Shown here piece after piece: positions 9,345 to 17,419 of a stretch of DNA of 64,000 nt (the stretch's first letter is position 1; every line of letters starts with the position of its first letter). A program made the position numbers and the translations under genes. Below the pieces are notes generated by a model. The model did no database searches and was not told where the DNA came from. It saw nothing but the letters and a program-made list of their open reading frames with translations. Source of the stretch: Lactobacillus sp. (GTDB taxonomy: Bacteria > Bacillota > Bacilli > Lactobacillales > Lactobacillaceae); the NCBI GenBank assembly GCA_022483245.1, contig JAKVNR010000001.1:868001-932000 (forward strand). The letters are read 5' to 3'.

Positions 9345-10106
9345 TTAATGCATTAACATCCCACCGGTAGCATCGATGGTTGCTCCAGTCATATAAGAAC
9401 AAGCGTCTGACACCAAAAAGGCAGCAACTTGAGAATTTTCTTCAGGTTCGGCTACTCTACCAATCGGAATCCGGTTAACATAATAATTTTTATCTTTTTC
9501 TAAATTCTTTTCGATCATACGGGTATGCATTATGCCAATGCAAATATTGTTAGAATTAATGCCCTTCTTCGCCTCTTCTCTTGCAAAAGAGGCGTTAAAT
9601 GCAATTAATCCTGCTTTTGAAGCCGCGTAATGTGCATGCCCTGTTGTAGAACCATAATATGCAGCTTGGCTCGTAACATTGAGTACATGTCCGCCATGGC
9701 CTTCCTTTTCAGCCGCATTAGCAAACTTTTGACAAAGTAGAAATGGAGCCCTTAAATTAATAGCCAATTGTAAATCCCAGGCTGATGGTTCAATTTCTTT
9801 AACATACCCACTAAGCCAAATTCCAGCATTATTGACTAAAATATCAATTTGACCTAATTTTTCATGCGCTTCATCGAAGAATTTCTTTGTTGAATCAACA
9901 TCCGATAAATCTGCATTAAGTGCATATGCAATGCCTTTGTGCTCGTTGTTTATCTGAGTTAACAATTCATCAACAGTCGAAGTGCTTTTATGAATAGAAA
10001 ACGCCACATTCACTCCTTCTCTGGTAAGAGCTAATACAATTGCTTTTCCCAGACCAGTGGCTCCACCAGTTACTATGGCATTTTTGCCCTTTAAACCTAA
10101 TTTCAT
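9345..10106 (-). CDS. SDR-family oxidoreductase
   Basis: A 253-residue classical short-chain dehydrogenase. The cofactor motif TGGATGLG is at residues 13-20, NNAG at 92-95, the catalytic serine near 146 and Y160-x3-K164. The C-terminal TGATIDATGGM is typical of sugar-alcohol or 3-oxoacyl-type members. It probably oxidises a polyol or sugar hydroxyl for the kinase encoded just upstream. Substrate identity is not visible. Confidence 0.9.
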   Translation of the reverse strand: MKLGLKGKNAIVTGGATGLGKAIVLALTREGVNVAFSIHKSTSTVDELLTQINNEHKGIAYALNADLSDVDSTKKFFDEAHEKLGQIDILVNNAGIWLSGYVKEIEPSAWDLQLAINLRAPFLLCQKFANAAEKEGHGGHVLNVTSQAAYYGSTTGHAHYAASKAGLIAFNASFAREEAKKGINSNNICIGIMHTRMIEKNLEKDKNYYVNRIPIGRVAEPEENSQVAAFLVSDACSYMTGATIDATGGMLMH

Positions 10107-10139
10107 TAGCTACATCTTCTTTCCTTAACAAATGTAGTT

Positions 10140-11690
10140 TTATTTAAAGGAAGCTTGTTCAACATCAGCCCAAACTCGAGCCTGGTCAGTAATAGCCTTC
10201 TTAAATAATTCATATTTCTTAGCGTAAACTGCGCCACGCTCTTTATTAGGATGAATAACGCTCTTAACGTGAACCATTTGTTCACAGGCTGTCTTAAAAT
10301 CAGGAAAGATTCCTGCCATAACGCCAGCTTCAATAGCACAGCCAAGTGTACCGTTCTCTTTAACATCAACCAGCTCTACATCTTGTTGGAACATATCCGC
10401 AAACATTTGAACCCAAACTTTTGAATTCGTTGCCCCACCAGCCATACGAACTGGATTCTCTTTCAATAAGCGTGGGTTAACACGTAGTAGTTGTTCAATG
10501 TGCGTCATATGTGCGAAACATACGCCTTCATAAATTGCTCGCAAGAATTCTGCCAAAGTCGTATCTTTAGTCGCACCGATAAAGCCTGAAGACGCATTCT
10601 CGACAGAAGCATTTGATCCGAAAATGTATGGATAGAACAAAACCTTGCTATCTTCCGGTTTAACAGACTCAACTAATTTTGCACAGTAATCGTAAATGCT
10701 TTCGCCATTATCTACTAAATCCAATAGTCCACGACGATCGTGCATAAAGTTATCAATAAACCACTCTAAGTTGGAGGCAGACGTTGGTGAGTTAGTTGAC
10801 AGCAGATATTCGCCTGGAACTGCGTATGGCATTGTCATCTGAATGCCACTAGTTGAAGAGATTTTATTATCCAGGTACTCATGAATCCCCCAAGTCCCTG
10901 TAACAACTGCTAAATGATTATGTTCAGTTAAACCTAGCGACAATCCGCTTGCAGCAATATCCATCATCCCACCTGCTACTGGGATTCCCGGACGTAACCC
11001 TGTTTCCCTTGCTGCTTCAGCGGTAACTGTTCCACCATTGTCCGCAGAGTTAATCAAAGGCGGCATCTTAGATAACCATTTGCTAATACCAAACCAACCA
11101 AAAACTTTATCAGCATATTCTCCAGTTTCTAAATCTAATAGACAACTACCGGCTGCATTAGAACGATCAAATGATGCTTGCCCCGTTAACCAATAGCGAA
11201 CCAGATCATCTATCATGAAAACGTATTTAGTTTTTTCATAAACATCTGGTTCATTTTCATCAAGCCATTTCAACAATGCTGGTGGTTGTGCTGCCCAAAT
11301 TGTACTGTAAATTATAGGTCGAATATAGGAATCATACTCTGGATTAGCCAACCAATTTTCAACAATTTCATGAGCCCGATTATCGGTTGAAATAATTCCA
11401 TTACGTACGTAAGAACCATTTTCACCAATCAAATATAAACCGTTCCCATGACCTGTAATTGAAATACCCACTATGTCTTTGGGATCAATATCAGCTAGTA
11501 ATATAGCTCTTTGAATAGCCTTAATATTAATTTGTCTTAAATCTTCCATATCCCGCTCTGTCCAATAGCGGTGTGGGGTGAGCATTTTAGTATAATATGT
11601 TGCTTTTGCAATTTCGTGACCAGATGTGTCATAAATTGCTGCTTTACTAGAAGTGCCCCCATTATCAATACCCATCAAATACTTACTCAT
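10140..11690 (-). CDS. FGGY-family carbohydrate kinase, LyxK-like
   Basis: A 516-residue ATP-dependent sugar kinase. The N-terminal phosphate-binding motif is DNGGTSSKAAIYD near residues 9-21, and the catalytic aspartate is in GGMMDIAASGLSLG. From memory it resembles E. coli L-xylulose kinase LyxK along its whole length: TERDMEDL, GHGNGLYLIGENG, SPTSASNLEWF, YPYIFGSNA and IYEGVCFAHMTH all have near-identical counterparts there. A ketopentose or related keto sugar is therefore the likely substrate. Its stop lies 33 bases before the SDR start, and it follows the GlpP-like gene by 10 bases. LsrK is the same superfamily and is a less likely alternative. Confidence 0.88.
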   Translation of the reverse strand: MSKYLMGIDNGGTSSKAAIYDTSGHEIAKATYYTKMLTPHRYWTERDMEDLRQINIKAIQRAILLADIDPKDIVGISITGHGNGLYLIGENGSYVRNGIISTDNRAHEIVENWLANPEYDSYIRPIIYSTIWAAQPPALLKWLDENEPDVYEKTKYVFMIDDLVRYWLTGQASFDRSNAAGSCLLDLETGEYADKVFGWFGISKWLSKMPPLINSADNGGTVTAEAARETGLRPGIPVAGGMMDIAASGLSLGLTEHNHLAVVTGTWGIHEYLDNKISSTSGIQMTMPYAVPGEYLLSTNSPTSASNLEWFIDNFMHDRRGLLDLVDNGESIYDYCAKLVESVKPEDSKVLFYPYIFGSNASVENASSGFIGATKDTTLAEFLRAIYEGVCFAHMTHIEQLLRVNPRLLKENPVRMAGGATNSKVWVQMFADMFQQDVELVDVKENGTLGCAIEAGVMAGIFPDFKTACEQMVHVKSVIHPNKERGAVYAKKYELFKKAITDQARVWADVEQASFK

Positions 11691-11700
11691 CTATTTACCT

Positions 11701-12264
11701 CTATCTATCTGTAAATTCGCAGAGTTTGATGTCACTCGTACTAACTGCATCTATGCCATGATCAAACATTTTATTAATTTGTTTTTGACTACGAATAAAT
11801 CCACCAGCAATAAATGTTGTTTGAGGATTTACAACATCGTGAATTTGCGGATAAAAAACAATCGAACAATAACTAGGCAATAATTCAATTGCATCAAATT
11901 GATTGTTTTTCAAAATGGTTAGATTTCGACTTAGCGATACACTATCAATCAAGAAAAATCTAAAAATTGAATAAATACCTATTTTCTTTGCTGCATTAGC
12001 GCTCATGATGTTAGTAGTTGAAATAGCGTCAACTTTGAAAACTTGCTTTAATAATCTGATCGCTGTTGGATTGTTGGCTAATCCATCGATCATCTCAAGT
12101 TGAACACATGCTTTCTTATGATGCTTATGCACATAATCAACTTGCCCTTTTAAATTTCCAATATTAGTGTTTGTGAGTAAAACTAATGGGGATGTGGTTT
12201 TGCAAGCCAAAGATAAATATCTTAATTCTCTAACTGAAGGAATAATTGTCTTATCTAGTTTCAT
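11701..12264 (-). CDS. GlpP-family antiterminator
   Basis: A 187-residue protein of the glycerol-3-phosphate-responsive antiterminator family, recognisable from TNTNIGNLKGQVDYVHKH, the conserved DAISTTNIMSANAAKKIGIYSIFRFFLIDS and the later AIELLPS and AGGFIRS segments. In Bacillus, GlpP binds glycerol-3-phosphate and lets RNA polymerase read through leader terminators. Here the gene sits inside a sugar catabolic operon whose leader carries a strong terminator, so that leader is its likely target. The ATG at 12264 has AAGGTG 6 bases upstream. An in-frame ATG at 12282 lacks a good site. Confidence 0.85.
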   Translation of the reverse strand: MKLDKTIIPSVRELRYLSLACKTTSPLVLLTNTNIGNLKGQVDYVHKHHKKACVQLEMIDGLANNPTAIRLLKQVFKVDAISTTNIMSANAAKKIGIYSIFRFFLIDSVSLSRNLTILKNNQFDAIELLPSYCSIVFYPQIHDVVNPQTTFIAGGFIRSQKQINKMFDHGIDAVSTSDIKLCEFTDR

Positions 12265-12313
12265 TGAAATCACCTTGCCCATATTCTATTCCCAAGCACC
12301 AGGAATCGACTCC

Positions 12314-13135
12314 TTATTTTTCAGATTGAACAGTGTTATAGACCTTTAAAGCCTCTTCTACACTCTTACCTTCATGAATAATTGCAGACAAAGCCGCTAC
12401 TTTTCCAACTGGATTTGGATCTTGTGTAATATTGCGTCCACAAGCAATTCCTTTTACACCAGCTTCCATCAAGTTATGTACATATTCAAAGTAAGTCTTG
12501 TTATCAGTCTTTGGCCCGCCTAAAGCTACACAAGGGCGTTTGGCATTTTGAACAATTTTCTTATCTGATTCAATATCACCAGTAAATCGTGTCTTAATGA
12601 TATCAGCACCGTATTCTGCACCCAGTCTTGCAGCAGTAGCAATATAATGCGGATCATTCGTATGAGGGTCATCTTTTTGTACTGCGTAAGAAATTGGCAA
12701 AGTTTCTGCTAGAACTGGCATATTCCAAATTTGTCCTTGTTTTGCCAGGTCAGAAATCATCTGATAACTAGCAATCTCGGCACCGGGATACTTAGAACCT
12801 GGCATAGGCATGCAGACCACGCCATCAGCGCCTAGTTTCAATGCATCAGTAACATCAAAGAAACGATGCGTAGTCGGAACACTGCTATCAAAAATACTTG
12901 CATTACCGTCTACACGTAAAACAATTGGAACATCTACTAGCTCCTTTTCAAACATCTGAGCTTGCCCATACGTCACTAATGCACAATTTAGGCCATATTT
13001 CACTAAGTTCTTGACGTTTTTAACTGAGTAGTCAACGCCATCAGTGTGATCACTAAAACCAAACCCATCTAGTGCAACAATGATGGTTTTACCATCATGT
13101 CCAAAAATATGATTAAGTCTTCTTGCTTTATCCAT
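12314..13135 (-). CDS. DhnA/LsrF-type class I aldolase
   Basis: A 273-residue TIM-barrel protein of the DeoC/LacD/DhnA aldolase superfamily. Lys181 in ADIIKTRFTGD is the expected Schiff-base lysine. LRVDGNAS near residue 73 and ALGGPKTD and ACGRNITQD in the C-terminal phosphate-binding half match class I fructose-bisphosphate aldolase-like and LsrF-like proteins. It probably cleaves a phosphorylated keto sugar made by the LyxK-like kinase. It is the first gene of the operon and lies directly behind the cre-overlapped promoter and the leader terminator. The ribosome binding site is GGGAGG at about 13141-13146. Confidence 0.88.
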   Translation of the reverse strand: MDKARRLNHIFGHDGKTIIVALDGFGFSDHTDGVDYSVKNVKNLVKYGLNCALVTYGQAQMFEKELVDVPIVLRVDGNASIFDSSVPTTHRFFDVTDALKLGADGVVCMPMPGSKYPGAEIASYQMISDLAKQGQIWNMPVLAETLPISYAVQKDDPHTNDPHYIATAARLGAEYGADIIKTRFTGDIESDKKIVQNAKRPCVALGGPKTDNKTYFEYVHNLMEAGVKGIACGRNITQDPNPVGKVAALSAIIHEGKSVEEALKVYNTVQSEK

Positions 13136-13156
13136 TTGTAACCTCCCAAAGAAAAA

Positions 13157-13204
13157 AGCCGCCCATAAGAAAGCAATATTTTAATTGCTTTCTTATGAAC
13201 GGCT
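13157..13204 (-). terminator. Leader terminator (attenuator) in front of the aldolase operon
   Basis: The arms 13184-13204 and 13157-13177 pair over 21 contiguous bases, two of them G-U, with a 6-base loop. On the minus strand a run of six T follows. It lies after the promoter and before the ribosome binding site of the first gene, so transcription must pass it to express the operon. This is the architecture expected for GlpP-type antitermination. Confidence 0.85.
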
Positions 13205-13245
13205 CTAAATCTTCTCGTTCAATAAATTATTTTGTTTTCATTCAA

Positions 13246-13275
13246 AGCATACCCCAGACATGTAAGCGCTGTCAA
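13246..13275 (-). promoter_or_regulatory. Promoter of the aldolase operon
   Basis: On the minus strand, TTGACA (13270-13275) is followed after 18 bases by TATGCT (13246-13251). Transcription should start near 13238, giving a leader of about 100 bases before the aldolase ATG. Confidence 0.75.
13261..13274 (-). promoter_or_regulatory. cre (CcpA operator) overlapping the aldolase-operon -35 box
   Basis: TGACAGCGCTTACA on the minus strand matches TGWNANCGNTNWCA at all positions. It overlaps five of the six bases of the -35 hexamer and runs into the spacer, an arrangement expected to block polymerase binding during carbon catabolite repression. Confidence 0.85.
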
Positions 13276-13301
13276 CAAAATATTTTAAAATTATTTTTTC
13301 C

Positions 13302-13330
13302 TTGACGGCTTTAAAAATTTATGCAATATT
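13302..13330 (+). promoter_or_regulatory. Predicted promoter of the divergent flavin oxidoreductase gene
   Basis: TTGACG (13302-13307) and AATATT (13325-13330) are separated by 17 bases. The predicted start near 13337 coincides with the first base of AAACAAAATAA, the same 11-mer that begins the divergent aldolase transcript. Confidence 0.55.
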
Positions 13331-13371
13331 GAACTTAAACAAAATAAATTGTGAATCTATGAAATGAGAAT

Positions 13372-13418
13372 GGTTCACCGCATAAAGTCTTAATGGCTTT
13401 TGTGGTGAACCTTTTTTT
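13372..13418 (+). terminator. Leader terminator (attenuator) in front of the flavin oxidoreductase gene
   Basis: GGTTCACC (13372-13379) pairs with GGTGAACC (13404-13411). The stem extends inward through CATAAAG/CTTTTGTG with mismatches and is followed by seven T. It ends 3 bases before the ribosome binding site region of the gene, so it mirrors the attenuator on the other strand. Confidence 0.8.
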
Positions 13419-13433
13419 GTGGAAGGTGTAAAA

Positions 13434-14594
13434 ATGAAACAACGCAGTTTTTTAAAACCCTATATTTTTAAAAATGGTTTACGTGTGGAAAACAGAATCT
13501 TTATGTCGCCAATGATCACAGGCTCCGCTTTTTATGACGGATCAGTTACTAATGACGAAGCATATTACTATCGGCAGCATAGTGGTGTTGGAATGATTAT
13601 TACCGGTGGAACGAATGTTAACACTTTAGGCAAAGGCTTTGAAGGCGAAGATAGTATTAGTGAAGATTATTATATCGCTGGGCTTAAAAAGATATCAAAC
13701 GCCATTCATAGTGAAGGGTCAAAAGCAATTTTACAAATTTATGATGCAGGTCGAATGACTAATCACAAAATATTGCGTGGAGAAAGTCCTAGAAGTGCCA
13801 GTTCAGTGGCCGCTTTGCGAAAGAATGCCGAAATTCCACGAACTATGAGTGTAGAAGAAATAAAAGAAGAAATAAAAGATTTTGGTGAGGCTACCAGACG
13901 AGCAATTTGGGCCGGTTTTGATGGAGTTGAAATTCAAGGAGCAAATACTTATTTAGTTCAGCAATTCTTCTCTCCACATAGTAATCGGCGTACTGATGAA
14001 TGGGGTGGTAATTTAACTAATCGATTACGATTCCCATTAGCAGTTGTGGATGAAGTAGTTAAAAACGTTAAATTGTATGCTGCACCACATTTTATTGTCG
14101 GTTATAGATTCTCACCGGAAGAGATTGAAGAGCCAGGAATTAGAATGGCTGATACTTTAAAATTAATTGACATTTTGTCAGACAAACCAATTGATTATTT
14201 GCATTCATCTATGGGCAGCTACCTGAGACCATCCCTTAATGATAAATCAGATAAAACTGAACTAAACAAAAAAATTTTGCAGGTCATTAATGATCGCTTA
14301 CCGTTACTAGAAGTTGGCGGCATCGTTACTCATGATGAAGCAGATGATTGTTTACGCCATGGAGCAACAATGGCAGGTCTAGGAGTAGAATTGCTACGCG
14401 AACCTCATTGGATTCAAAAAGTTAAAACAGGAGATGAAGGCAGTATTCGATATAACATTTCTGTCAGCGACATGGATATGCTTAATATTCCTCGTGGAAT
14501 GCAAAATACGCTGACACATGCTTTTCGTTTCAAGATGCACTTCACTGATGATTACAATCGACAACTTGATAAAGCTGAAGGAATTGACTATTAA
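13434..14594 (+). CDS. NADH:flavin oxidoreductase, Old Yellow Enzyme family, with altered active site
   Basis: A 386-residue FMN-binding TIM-barrel protein of the OYE/2-enoate reductase group; QQFFSPHSNRRTDEWGG near residues 176-192 is characteristic. The usual HAGR histidine is Asp104 (QIYDAGR) and the catalytic histidine of HGAN is Gln168 (EIQGAN). Asn171 and Tyr173 are kept. Ene-reduction by the normal mechanism may be impaired or changed. The ATG at 13434 follows GAAGGTG at 13422-13428; an in-frame GTG at 13419 overlaps the leader terminator and is unlikely. It is divergent from the aldolase operon and probably co-regulated with it. Confidence 0.88.
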   Translation: MKQRSFLKPYIFKNGLRVENRIFMSPMITGSAFYDGSVTNDEAYYYRQHSGVGMIITGGTNVNTLGKGFEGEDSISEDYYIAGLKKISNAIHSEGSKAILQIYDAGRMTNHKILRGESPRSASSVAALRKNAEIPRTMSVEEIKEEIKDFGEATRRAIWAGFDGVEIQGANTYLVQQFFSPHSNRRTDEWGGNLTNRLRFPLAVVDEVVKNVKLYAAPHFIVGYRFSPEEIEEPGIRMADTLKLIDILSDKPIDYLHSSMGSYLRPSLNDKSDKTELNKKILQVINDRLPLLEVGGIVTHDEADDCLRHGATMAGLGVELLREPHWIQKVKTGDEGSIRYNISVSDMDMLNIPRGMQNTLTHAFRFKMHFTDDYNRQLDKAEGIDY

Positions 14595-14774
14595 ATTTCG
14601 TCTGGAAAGAAGGTGATGCGTATAGATTAATTTTCTTTCGGATATTTCAATTTTCGTCTATAGTGGTTATCGTTAATTTCCAATGCACAACTAATCCAAT
14701 TTCAATATGTTTCTAAAACCTCAATATTCCGTTTAAGAACCATCATTATGAAACATATCGTTTATATTTCAAGC

Positions 14775-14818
14775 AAAAAAGCCTATCATACAGAAAATTC
14801 TGTAAAATAGGCTTTTTT
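14775..14818. terminator. Bidirectional terminator between the flavin oxidoreductase and metK
   Basis: AAAAAAGCCTAT pairs with ATAGGCTTTTTT around an inner TACAGAAAATTCTGTA hairpin. It can terminate both convergent genes. The 236-base gap around it (14595-14830) shows nothing else. Confidence 0.85.
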
Positions 14819-14830
14819 ATTATATTCTGA

Positions 14831-16024
14831 TTATTTACGTAAATATTCTAGCAGCTGTTCTACGCGGTCTGTCTTTTCCCAAGGTAAATCAACGTCAGTT
14901 CTGCCAAAATGGCCATAAGCAGCCGTTTGGCGGTAAATTGGGCGTCGTAAATTAAGCATTTCGATAATCCCTGCTGGACGCAAGTCAAAACAATGTCTAA
15001 TTGCTTCAACCAACTTCTCTTCAGGAACTGTACTCGTCCCCTGCGTATCAACCGAAATTGAAACTGGGTGGGCAACGCCAATTGCATAAGCCAGCTGAAC
15101 TTCACACCGATATGCTAAACCTGCCGCTACAATATTCTTGGCAACATATCTAGCAGCGTAGCAAGCACTACGGTCGACTTTCGTAGGATCTTTTCCAGAA
15201 AAAGCACCGCCGCCGTGACGAGCGTACCCACCATACGTATCAACAATAATTTTCCGACCAGTTAAGCCTGAATCACCCTTCGGACCCCCAATGACAAAGC
15301 GGCCAGATGGGTTAATCAAATACTTAGTGTCGTCATCCAAAAATTGTGATGGAATTACTTTTTTAATGACATCATCAATCATGGCACGTTTTATTTCTTC
15401 TGGTGAAACTTCAGCATCCGTCTGTGTTGAAATAACAACCGTATCAACCCGCTTTGGCTGACCATCTTCACCATACTCAACCGTCACTTGAGCCTTAGCA
15501 TCTGGACGCAACCAAGTAAAAGTACCATTCTTGCGAAGCTTAGCCACTCTGCGCATTAATGAGTGAGCTAAAGCGATTGGCAATGGCATTAATTCTGGAG
15601 TTTCTTTGATGGCAAAGCCAAACATTAATCCCTGGTCACCAGCGCCAATTTTATCTAGTGGATCTTCATCATCGTCATTAGCACGCATTTCCAGAGATTC
15701 GTCGACCCCGCCAGCAATATCTGATGATTGTTCATCCAAATCAACTAAAATCGCACAATTATCACCATCAAAGCCTAATTCAGGGCGGTCATAGCCAATC
15801 TCCAAAATTGTTTTTCTAACGACGCTTTGAATATCAACATAAGCTGAAGTAGTGATTTCACCCACCACTAAAACCAAGCCTGTTGTAACAGTTGTCTCAG
15901 CTGCAACTCTGCCGTTTGGATCTTTAGCCAAAACAGCATCTAAAATCGCATCTGAAATTTGATCGGCAACCTTATCAGGATGCCCTTCTGAAACAGATTC
16001 AGAAGTAAATAAACGTTTTTCCAT
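14831..16024 (-). CDS. metK: S-adenosylmethionine synthetase
   Basis: Makes S-adenosylmethionine from methionine and ATP. The 397-residue protein starts [29 protein letters not shown]. It has [12 protein letters not shown] near residue 117 and the glycine-rich [17 protein letters not shown] loop. I chose the ATG at 16024 because the family begins there and GGGGG lies directly upstream; a longer in-frame reading to 16063 would translate through the riboswitch. Regulation is by the SMK box in its leader. Confidence 0.97.
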   Translation of the reverse strand: MEKRLFTSESVSEGHPDKVADQISDAILDAVLAKDPNGRVAAETTVTTGLVLVVGEITTSAYVDIQSVVRKTILEIGYDRPELGFDGDNCAILVDLDEQSSDIAGGVDESLEMRANDDDEDPLDKIGAGDQGLMFGFAIKETPELMPLPIALAHSLMRRVAKLRKNGTFTWLRPDAKAQVTVEYGEDGQPKRVDTVVISTQTDAEVSPEEIKRAMIDDVIKKVIPSQFLDDDTKYLINPSGRFVIGGPKGDSGLTGRKIIVDTYGGYARHGGGAFSGKDPTKVDRSACYAARYVAKNIVAAGLAYRCEVQLAYAIGVAHPVSISVDTQGTSTVPEEKLVEAIRHCFDLRPAGIIEMLNLRRPIYRQTAAYGHFGRTDVDLPWEKTDRVEQLLEYLRK

Positions 16025-16025
16025 A

Positions 16026-16101
16026 AGTCCCCCTACTGTTAAACTAATTCGGTTACAAGGCATCTTCGCACTATGCGAATCCTCTCAGGACAAACCGATA
16101 T
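16026..16101 (-). promoter_or_regulatory. SMK-box (SAM-III) riboswitch of metK
   Basis: Read on the minus strand, the leader contains ATCGGTTTGTCC, a small hairpin GATTCGCATAGTGCGAA, and the conserved GATGCCTTGTAACCGAA. It ends in AGGGGGAC just before the ATG. CGGTT can pair with AACCG, and GTCC with GGAC at the ribosome binding site. This is the known Lactobacillales metK element in which SAM binding hides the Shine-Dalgarno sequence. The family match is from memory. Confidence 0.85.
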
Positions 16102-16183
16102 ATCATGTTCATTCAAATTCTACCTTATTTGAAAATCAAGGAAAAAAAAGAACTACCACAATGGGTAGTCCTAAAATGAATGA

Positions 16184-16256
16184 TGGAGGATACAGGGTTC
16201 GAACCTGTGACCTCCTGCTTGTAAGGCAGATGCTCTCCCAGCTGAGCTAATCCTCC
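16184..16256 (-). tRNA. tRNA-Val (anticodon TAC)
   Basis: A complete cloverleaf: acceptor GGAGGAT/ATCCTCC, D-arm GCTCAGCTGGGAGAGC, anticodon loop CTTACAA and T-loop GGTTCGAACC. CCA is not encoded. Confidence 0.93.
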
Positions 16257-16262
16257 AACATG

Positions 16263-16334
16263 TGACCCGTACGGGATTTGAACCCATGTTACCGCCGTGA
16301 AAGGGCGATGTCTTAACCACTTGACCAACGGGTC
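16263..16334 (-). tRNA. tRNA-Glu (anticodon TTC)
   Basis: Acceptor GACCCGT/ACGGGTC, anticodon loop CTTTCAC and T-arm GGGTTCAAATCCC. It lies 6 bases from tRNA-Val and is probably cotranscribed with it. Confidence 0.93.
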
Positions 16335-16387
16335 AGATCTCATTGAGCACGTATATTAATATACCAGCTAGATGAGATTTATGCAAG

Positions 16388-17266
16388 CTATTTTTTGAAT
16401 TTTGCCAATTTTTTGTAAGTTGCACTTAACCATTGCACATAGCTAACCCCGTTAGGCTTAGTTTCACGCACATTAACAATTGGCACATGATGTTGTTTGC
16501 TCAGTCGTAAAAAGGTATTGACGATCGAACTAGAAGCCTGCGTATTATTAACAAAGAAAGCTATCTGGTGCCGGCTGATTTTGCGCTTCATCGTCTCCAC
16601 GATTTCTGGATTAGGATCAGTTTCACGCTCAATGGCTTCTTCAAAAGCCTTATTATCAACTTTATAGCCCATTTGCTGCAGAGCATAATCAAGAACTGGC
16701 TCACTAACAAATACCTTTTGTTTTGACCCTCTACTGTGCTCAGTCATTGCTTGAATCGGTTTAAATTTTTGTAAATAAGCCCGTTTGCGCGCCAAAAAAT
16801 ATTGCTTATGTTGCGGCTGTAATTTGATTAGTTTTTTAGTCAAATAATTGGCATACTTAATCGGCATTTGCAAGTCAAACCAAATATGCGGGTTGCTATC
16901 AGTTGAATAGTGCATAATTTCTTGGGCAACTTTGATCTCATGCTTATCATTGCTGGAAGCTAAATGATCCATCCACGAATCGTAACCAGAGCCATTAGCA
17001 ATCACCAAATCAGCTTTTGCAACTTCTTTAGCAGATGCAGTCGTAGGATCAAAATCATGTGGATCGATATCACCATTAGCAATTAGCGGTGTCACCGTGC
17101 CATATTTGCCAACAAGCTGCCGTGACATATCTGCATAAATATTAGTTGAAGTCACGATGCGTATTTTGTTGTTAGACCGGTCTGGGGTCGATTCCTGGCT
17201 GCATCCAGTCATCAAAATCGTCAATCCAACTAAGAAACACAACAATAATCCTCGAATTTTTCGCAT
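16388..17266 (-). CDS. Zinc/manganese-type ABC transporter substrate-binding lipoprotein
   Basis: A secreted lipoprotein of the ZnuA/AdcA/TroA cluster 9 family, 292 residues. A basic N-terminus and hydrophobic stretch end in the lipobox LMTGC, so it would be lipid-anchored outside the cell. Metal-ligand candidates are the histidines in DPHDFDPT and NPHIWFDLQM plus acidic residues near the C-terminus. The histidine-rich loop typical of zinc-specific members is absent, so the metal is uncertain. No ABC permease or ATPase gene is adjacent. AAAGG is 9 bases from the ATG at 17266 but only 3 from the in-frame ATG at 17272. Confidence 0.88.
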   Translation of the reverse strand: MRKIRGLLLCFLVGLTILMTGCSQESTPDRSNNKIRIVTSTNIYADMSRQLVGKYGTVTPLIANGDIDPHDFDPTTASAKEVAKADLVIANGSGYDSWMDHLASSNDKHEIKVAQEIMHYSTDSNPHIWFDLQMPIKYANYLTKKLIKLQPQHKQYFLARKRAYLQKFKPIQAMTEHSRGSKQKVFVSEPVLDYALQQMGYKVDNKAFEEAIERETDPNPEIVETMKRKISRHQIAFFVNNTQASSSIVNTFLRLSKQHHVPIVNVRETKPNGVSYVQWLSATYKKLAKFKK

Positions 17267-17419
17267 GCTCATTTACCTTTCAAAATTCATTCAGAACACT
17301 TAAGTATAAGTAAGTCGGCTAAATTAATCAACTTTTCGTAATGCATAATTGCTGAATTTACGGCAGTGTTGGTTAGAATAAAAGTAAGATCAGACTCTAA
17401 AGTCTAGAAAGGAAAAATA

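Noticed and set aside
10106..10369. Open frame overlapping the kinase gene on the minus strand
   Set aside because: It lies in another frame inside the kinase coding region and has no recognisable protein features.
10140..13135. An autoinducer-2 (Lsr) system, because LsrK is an FGGY kinase and LsrF a DhnA-type aldolase
   Set aside because: The kinase resembles LyxK much more than LsrK, and no LsrB/ACD transporter, LsrG or LsrR is present.
14860..15105. Open frame inside metK on the same strand
   Set aside because: A shadow frame of metK without its own start signals.
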